A stretch of 8,351 nucleotides of DNA, from contig CADBRK010000148.1 of the NCBI GenBank assembly GCA_902797065.1, positions 1-8,351 on the forward strand. Reading direction: 5' to 3'. Position numbers and translations under genes: made by a program. This stretch comes from an uncultured Ruminococcus sp. (GTDB lineage: Bacteria; Bacillota; Clostridia; Oscillospirales; Acutalibacteraceae). This document shows positions 5,608 to 8,351 of the stretch, one piece after another. Positions within the stretch are counted from its first letter, which is position 1. Each line of letters begins with the position of its first letter. The notes beneath the pieces are model-generated. The model was not told the DNA's origin. It was given only the letters and a program-made list of their open reading frames with translations, and made no database searches.

Positions 5608-6358
5608 CGCATTTAAGCACACACTCAAGAACTCTGTCTGAGAAAATACCCTCGCTTTCGCCGATAACAACGGTATTATCCGGAAGCTTTGCAATATCCG
5701 CAAGCGATCCCGGCGCTATCGGTATATCGCACGCATTAAGCATGGTTATATCAAATTCGCTGTCACCTGCGGCTATCATAATATCTGCTGAGAGCTTCTC
5801 TCTTAACCTTTCAATCGCTCTGCCCTTGCTCAGAGCTTTTGGCACAACATAAACCTTTACTCCGTTGTTGAACACATCGACAATATCTGTATCGAGAGAT
5901 TTTTTCAAAGCTTCGACAGATATTTCGGGATCATCGCATTTCGTAAACACAAACAAATCCCTGATATTGCGCACCTCAAATGTCCTTCTCTCGTCTTTAT
6001 CGAGCAGCTTTTCGGATAAATGTATTTGTTCCCGTGCGCCTTCGGTGAGTCTGAGCGATTCTTTGTACCAGTCGTCGTTCTCGACACCGTTTTCGAGCAG
6101 AACACCGCCGTTGCACACCATGGCAAGCTTCGGTACGCCGATACCGAGGTCGATCCTGTTATACTGTTCGAGCGTCCTTGTCGTCGTGGGTACAAGCAGA
6201 ACAGCGTCGTTTACTTCTTTCAGCAGTCCGGCTGTACGCGGTGTAACAAACGATATTTCTCTGCCCTGATACACTTCGGCGCAGACTCTGCCCTCACCTA
6301 TGTCGTGCTTATATGAAAATATCATCGTGTTGTCCAGATCTGTAGTGAATACTATCAT
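5585..6358 (-). CDS. HAD-superfamily phosphatase, ter-cluster-like (type IIB)
   Basis: A predicted Mg-dependent cytoplasmic phosphohydrolase of 257 residues. HAD motifs are complete: nucleophile D7-L-D9-N-T11, motif II threonine T60 in TTTR, lysine K178 in LSKGRA, and motif IV GDSEFD (198-203). The cap between motifs II and III is of the IIB (Cof/sucrose-phosphatase) kind. The N-terminal half (DLDNTMIFSYKHDIG, EVYQGREISF, PTTTRTLEQYNRI, CNGG) looks to me like the HAD proteins encoded beside tellurium-resistance (ter) biosynthesis genes. No ter gene is present here, so the substrate stays open. The ATG at 6358 follows AGGGGG by six bases. An upstream TTG at 6376 would overlap that ribosome site and is rejected. 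Its last 23 bp overlap the end of the convergent gene at 5607. Confidence 0.9.
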   Translation of the reverse strand: MIVFTTDLDNTMIFSYKHDIGEGRVCAEVYQGREISFVTPRTAGLLKEVNDAVLLVPTTTRTLEQYNRIDLGIGVPKLAMVCNGGVLLENGVENDDWYKESLRLTEGAREQIHLSEKLLDKDERRTFEVRNIRDLFVFTKCDDPEISVEALKKSLDTDIVDVFNNGVKVYVVPKALSKGRAIERLREKLSADIMIAAGDSEFDITMLNACDIPIAPGSLADIAKLPDNTVVIGESEGIFSDRVLECVLKCAKDYSSN

Positions 6359-6374
6359 AGTTTTCCCCCTATAC

Positions 6375-6407
6375 AAAGCAAAAAGCGTAAGCCGTACGAC
6401 CTACGCT
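6375..6407 (-). terminator. Terminator-like hairpin in the HAD leader
   Basis: AGCGTAGGTC (6407-6398) pairs with GGCTTACGCT (6393-6384), 10 bp including two G-U pairs, with loop GTAC and then TTTTTGCTTT. It lies between the promoter and the AGGGGG ribosome site, about 20 nt before the start codon. As drawn it would stop transcription before the gene, which suggests an attenuator. No known riboswitch class was recognised. Confidence 0.55.
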
Positions 6408-6446
6408 CAATCTGCTGAGTTAAGATGTGATATTGACAGAACATTT

Positions 6447-6459
6447 GCGGTCTTACCGC
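6447..6459 (-). other. Small hairpin in the HAD leader, possible antiterminator arm
   Basis: GCGGTAAGACCGC forms a 5-bp hairpin with loop AAG near the predicted 5' end of the transcript. Its GCGGTAAG half is also nearly complementary to CTTACGC in the terminator 3' arm (one bulge), so it could compete for that arm. Confidence 0.35.
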
Positions 6460-6476
6460 TTCGATTTACTATGAAT

Positions 6477-6505
6477 ATTTTAACACAAATCGCATGTTAT
6501 GTCAA
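6477..6505 (-). promoter_or_regulatory. Sigma-A promoter of the HAD phosphatase gene
   Basis: A perfect TTGACA (6505-6500) and TAAAAT (6482-6477) are 17 bp apart. The predicted start near 6470 gives a leader of about 110 nt before the ATG at 6358. A second TTGACA at 6554-6549 has no fitting -10 box. Confidence 0.8.
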
Positions 6506-6507
6506 GT

Positions 6508-6667
6508 TTTTAAAATGGAATAAAATTTTTTTAATATTTTCTAAAATTTGTCAAATTTAACTATGCTGAAATGTGAAGGTTTTTGTAATGATATTATTGT
6601 GATTAGTACACAATAAGCGCTCAACGTCATAGTCTAATATCACTAATTTTCAAATCAGAAATATGAT
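6508..6667. other. AT-rich intergenic stretch without recognised features
   Basis: About 160 bp between the HAD promoter and the aspS terminator. It is very AT-rich with runs of A and T. A 29-codon minus ORF from 6630 has no ribosome site. I see no gene, repeat or RNA structure that I can support here. Confidence 0.5.
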
Positions 6668-6670
6668 GGT

Positions 6671-6708
6671 AAAAAGTGTGCAGTCCACCGGGGATTACAC
6701 ACTTTTTT
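6671..6708 (-). terminator. Strong intrinsic terminator of aspS
   Basis: AAAAAGTGTG (6707-6698, read on minus) pairs with CACACTTTTT (6680-6671) over 10 bp, continuing after one mismatch into five more pairs around a 5-nt loop. It begins 14 bp after the aspS stop codon. With Ts on both sides it could work in either direction. Confidence 0.9.
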
Positions 6709-6721
6709 ATTAGTGTATTAT

Positions 6722-8351
6722 TTACTCGCCTGCAATTACTCCGATACCAAGCTCCGCAAGCTGCGCATTATCAACAGGCGCGGGAGCATTCGTCATCGGC
6801 TCGCTTGCATTCTGCACCTTCGGGAAAGCTACAACATCGCGTAACGTAGACACTTCCCGCAGCTCAGATGCATTGATCATCTGCATTACAAGTCTGTCAA
6901 AGCCTATTCCCATTCCTCCGTGAGGCGGTGCACCGTACTTGAATGCATCGGTCAAGAAACCGAATTTTCTGTATGCCTCCTCATCGCTCAAACCCAGCAT
7001 ACTGAACATACGCTTTTGCAGATCGGGGTTGGTAATTCTTATCGAACCCGAGCAAAGCTCTACTCCGTTGAGCACCATATCATAAGCCTTGGCATAAACC
7101 TGACTCTTGTCACCCTCGAGGTGCTTAAGCGCCTCATCTGTCGGAGACGTAAAAGGATGGTGCATAGCTACCCACGTTCCGGACTCATTGTCAAACTCAA
7201 AGAACGGGAATTCAATAACCCACAAGAAATCAATACCCTCTCTCTTTATCTCGAGCTTCTTTGCAGCTTCAAGTCTTATTGCACCGAGTACCGACTTAAC
7301 ATTTGTGTCATTGGAATCAGCGATAATAAATACTACATCGCCCTTTTCTGCACCTGCACGTTCTATAACGGCATTCATCTGCTCCTGCGTCATGAATTTT
7401 GCAAAAGATGAAGCAACTCCGTCATCTGTCATTCTTATCCAAGCCATGCCTTTTGCTCCGATACCCTTTGCAAATTCGGTAAGCTTGTCAATTTCTTTTC
7501 TTGAATACGTTTTAAGCGCGCCCTTTGCGGTAATGCCGCGAACGCTGCCGCCACCCTCTATTGCGGACTTAAATACAACAAAGTCGGTATCCTTTACAAC
7601 ATCTGTAAGATCAAACAGCTCCATACCGAAACGTGTATCCGGCTTATCGGAACCGTACCTCTCCATAACCTCATTGTATTTATATCTGGGGAACGGTGTG
7701 GGAACGTCTATATCAAGTGTTTTCTTGAACACATACTTAATATACTCCTCGGCAAGCTCAAGTATATCATCCATATCTATAAAGGACATCTCGATATCTA
7801 TCTGCGTAAATTCGGGCTGCCTGTCGGCGCGAAGATCCTCGTCTCTAAAACATCTTGCCATCTGCATATACTTATCAAAGCCTGCAACCATGCAAAGCTG
7901 CTTATAGATCTGAGGCGACTGCGGCAGCGCATAAAAGCTGCCCTTATGTATTCTTGACGGCACAAGGAAATCTCTTGCTCCCTCCGGAGTCGACTTGATC
8001 AGAATAGGTGTTTCTATTTCTATAAAGCCCCTCTCGTCAAAATAGTCTCTTGTTGCCTTTGCTATCTTGTGGCGAAGAATTATATTCTGCTGAAGCTCGG
8101 GACGTCTCAGATCAAGATAGCGGTACTGCAAACGTGTAAGCTCGCCTGTCTTGCAGTTGTCTACGATCTCAAACGGCGGAGTTTCGCTCTCGCCGAGTAT
8201 TCTCAGCTCTGTCACCTTTATTTCAATATCGCCCGTGGGGAGCTTCTTGCTCTTTGCGCTTCTCTCCATTACCGTACCCGTAACGCCGAGTACATATTCG
8301 CTTCTGCACTGCGCAGCTTTTTCAAACACCGCTTTATCAGTGCTGTCATCA
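6722..8351 (-). CDS. aspS: Aspartyl-tRNA synthetase, N-terminus cut by window edge
   Basis: This cytoplasmic class II synthetase makes Asp-tRNA-Asp. The frame is open to the right edge, giving about 542 residues. Bacterial AspRS has about 590, so roughly the first 55 (start of the anticodon-binding OB fold) are outside the window and the true start is unseen. Counting from V1 at 8329: the rest of the OB fold runs to about 55; motif 1 region GFIEIETPIL is at 101-110; QSPQIYKQL (137-145) follows; motif 2 FRDEDLRADRQPEFTQ is at 161-176; the bacteria-specific GAD insertion is at about 240-370; HHPFTSP is at 390-396; and motif 3 GIGFDRL is at 474-480. The tail ending in LAELGI is typical of bacterial AspRS. 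Whether it also charges tRNA-Asn cannot be told. A terminator follows the stop codon. Confidence 0.97.
   Translation of the reverse strand, partial: DDSTDKAVFEKAAQCRSEYVLGVTGTVMERSAKSKKLPTGDIEIKVTELRILGESETPPFEIVDNCKTGELTRLQYRYLDLRRPELQQNIILRHKIAKATRDYFDERGFIEIETPILIKSTPEGARDFLVPSRIHKGSFYALPQSPQIYKQLCMVAGFDKYMQMARCFRDEDLRADRQPEFTQIDIEMSFIDMDDILELAEEYIKYVFKKTLDIDVPTPFPRYKYNEVMERYGSDKPDTRFGMELFDLTDVVKDTDFVVFKSAIEGGGSVRGITAKGALKTYSRKEIDKLTEFAKGIGAKGMAWIRMTDDGVASSFAKFMTQEQMNAVIERAGAEKGDVVFIIADSNDTNVKSVLGAIRLEAAKKLEIKREGIDFLWVIEFPFFEFDNESGTWVAMHHPFTSPTDEALKHLEGDKSQVYAKAYDMVLNGVELCSGSIRITNPDLQKRMFSMLGLSDEEAYRKFGFLTDAFKYGAPPHGGMGIGFDRLVMQMINASELREVSTLRDVVAFPKVQNASEPMTNAPAPVDNAQLAELGIGVIAGE

Noticed and set aside
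6300..6560. Plus-strand frame of 86 codons
   Set aside because: It spans the HAD start, leader and promoter on the other strand and lacks a ribosome site.
6541..6630. Minus-strand frame of 29 codons from ATG 6630
   Set aside because: No ribosome site, AT-rich sequence, no promoter fitted to it.
7107..7907. Plus-strand frame of 266 codons
   Set aside because: Long, but fully antisense to aspS and serine-rich in the way reverse-strand frames of such genes usually are.

Overview
The window looks like a chromosomal segment from a low-to-moderate G+C Gram-positive bacterium, most likely a Clostridia-type Firmicute (a gut Oscillospiraceae/Ruminococcaceae relative is my inference). The evidence is a tRNA-sensing T-box leader in front of thrS, AGGAGG-type ribosome binding sites, TTG starts, sigma-A promoters of the TTGACA-17-TATAAT type, a short helix-turn-helix protein of the CD3324 family, and a SpoIID-like exported protein. 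No mobile element, tRNA, rRNA or CRISPR array is visible.

Layout, left to right. Positions 1-1782 (minus) hold most of thrS (threonyl-tRNA synthetase), cut at its C-terminus by the window edge. It is preceded at about 1806-2110 by its promoter and a T-box attenuator with a threonine (ACC) specifier. Upstream is a two-gene unit of GNAT acetyltransferases (2147-2659 and 2678-3127, minus) with its own extended -10 promoter. Next comes a CD3324-type HTH regulator (3230-3511, minus), with a terminator behind it and an inverted repeat over its promoter. At 3660-4796 (minus) is an eight-helix membrane protein with a charged cytoplasmic tail. Divergent from it is the only plus-strand gene, a secreted, shortened SpoIID-like protein (4954-5607). 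That gene overlaps tail to tail with a HAD phosphatase of the type seen beside tellurium-resistance genes (5585-6358, minus). The phosphatase mRNA begins with a roughly 110-nt leader that contains a terminator-like hairpin. The right end (6722-8351, minus) is aspS (aspartyl-tRNA synthetase), cut at its N-terminus by the window edge and closed by a strong terminator.

The two synthetases are housekeeping genes. The genes between them appear to be separate small transcription units rather than one pathway. The parts most worth a second look are the divergent membrane protein / SpoIID-like pair, the leader of the HAD gene, and the palindrome over the promoter of the HTH gene. I see no convincing complete new defence or mobile system.
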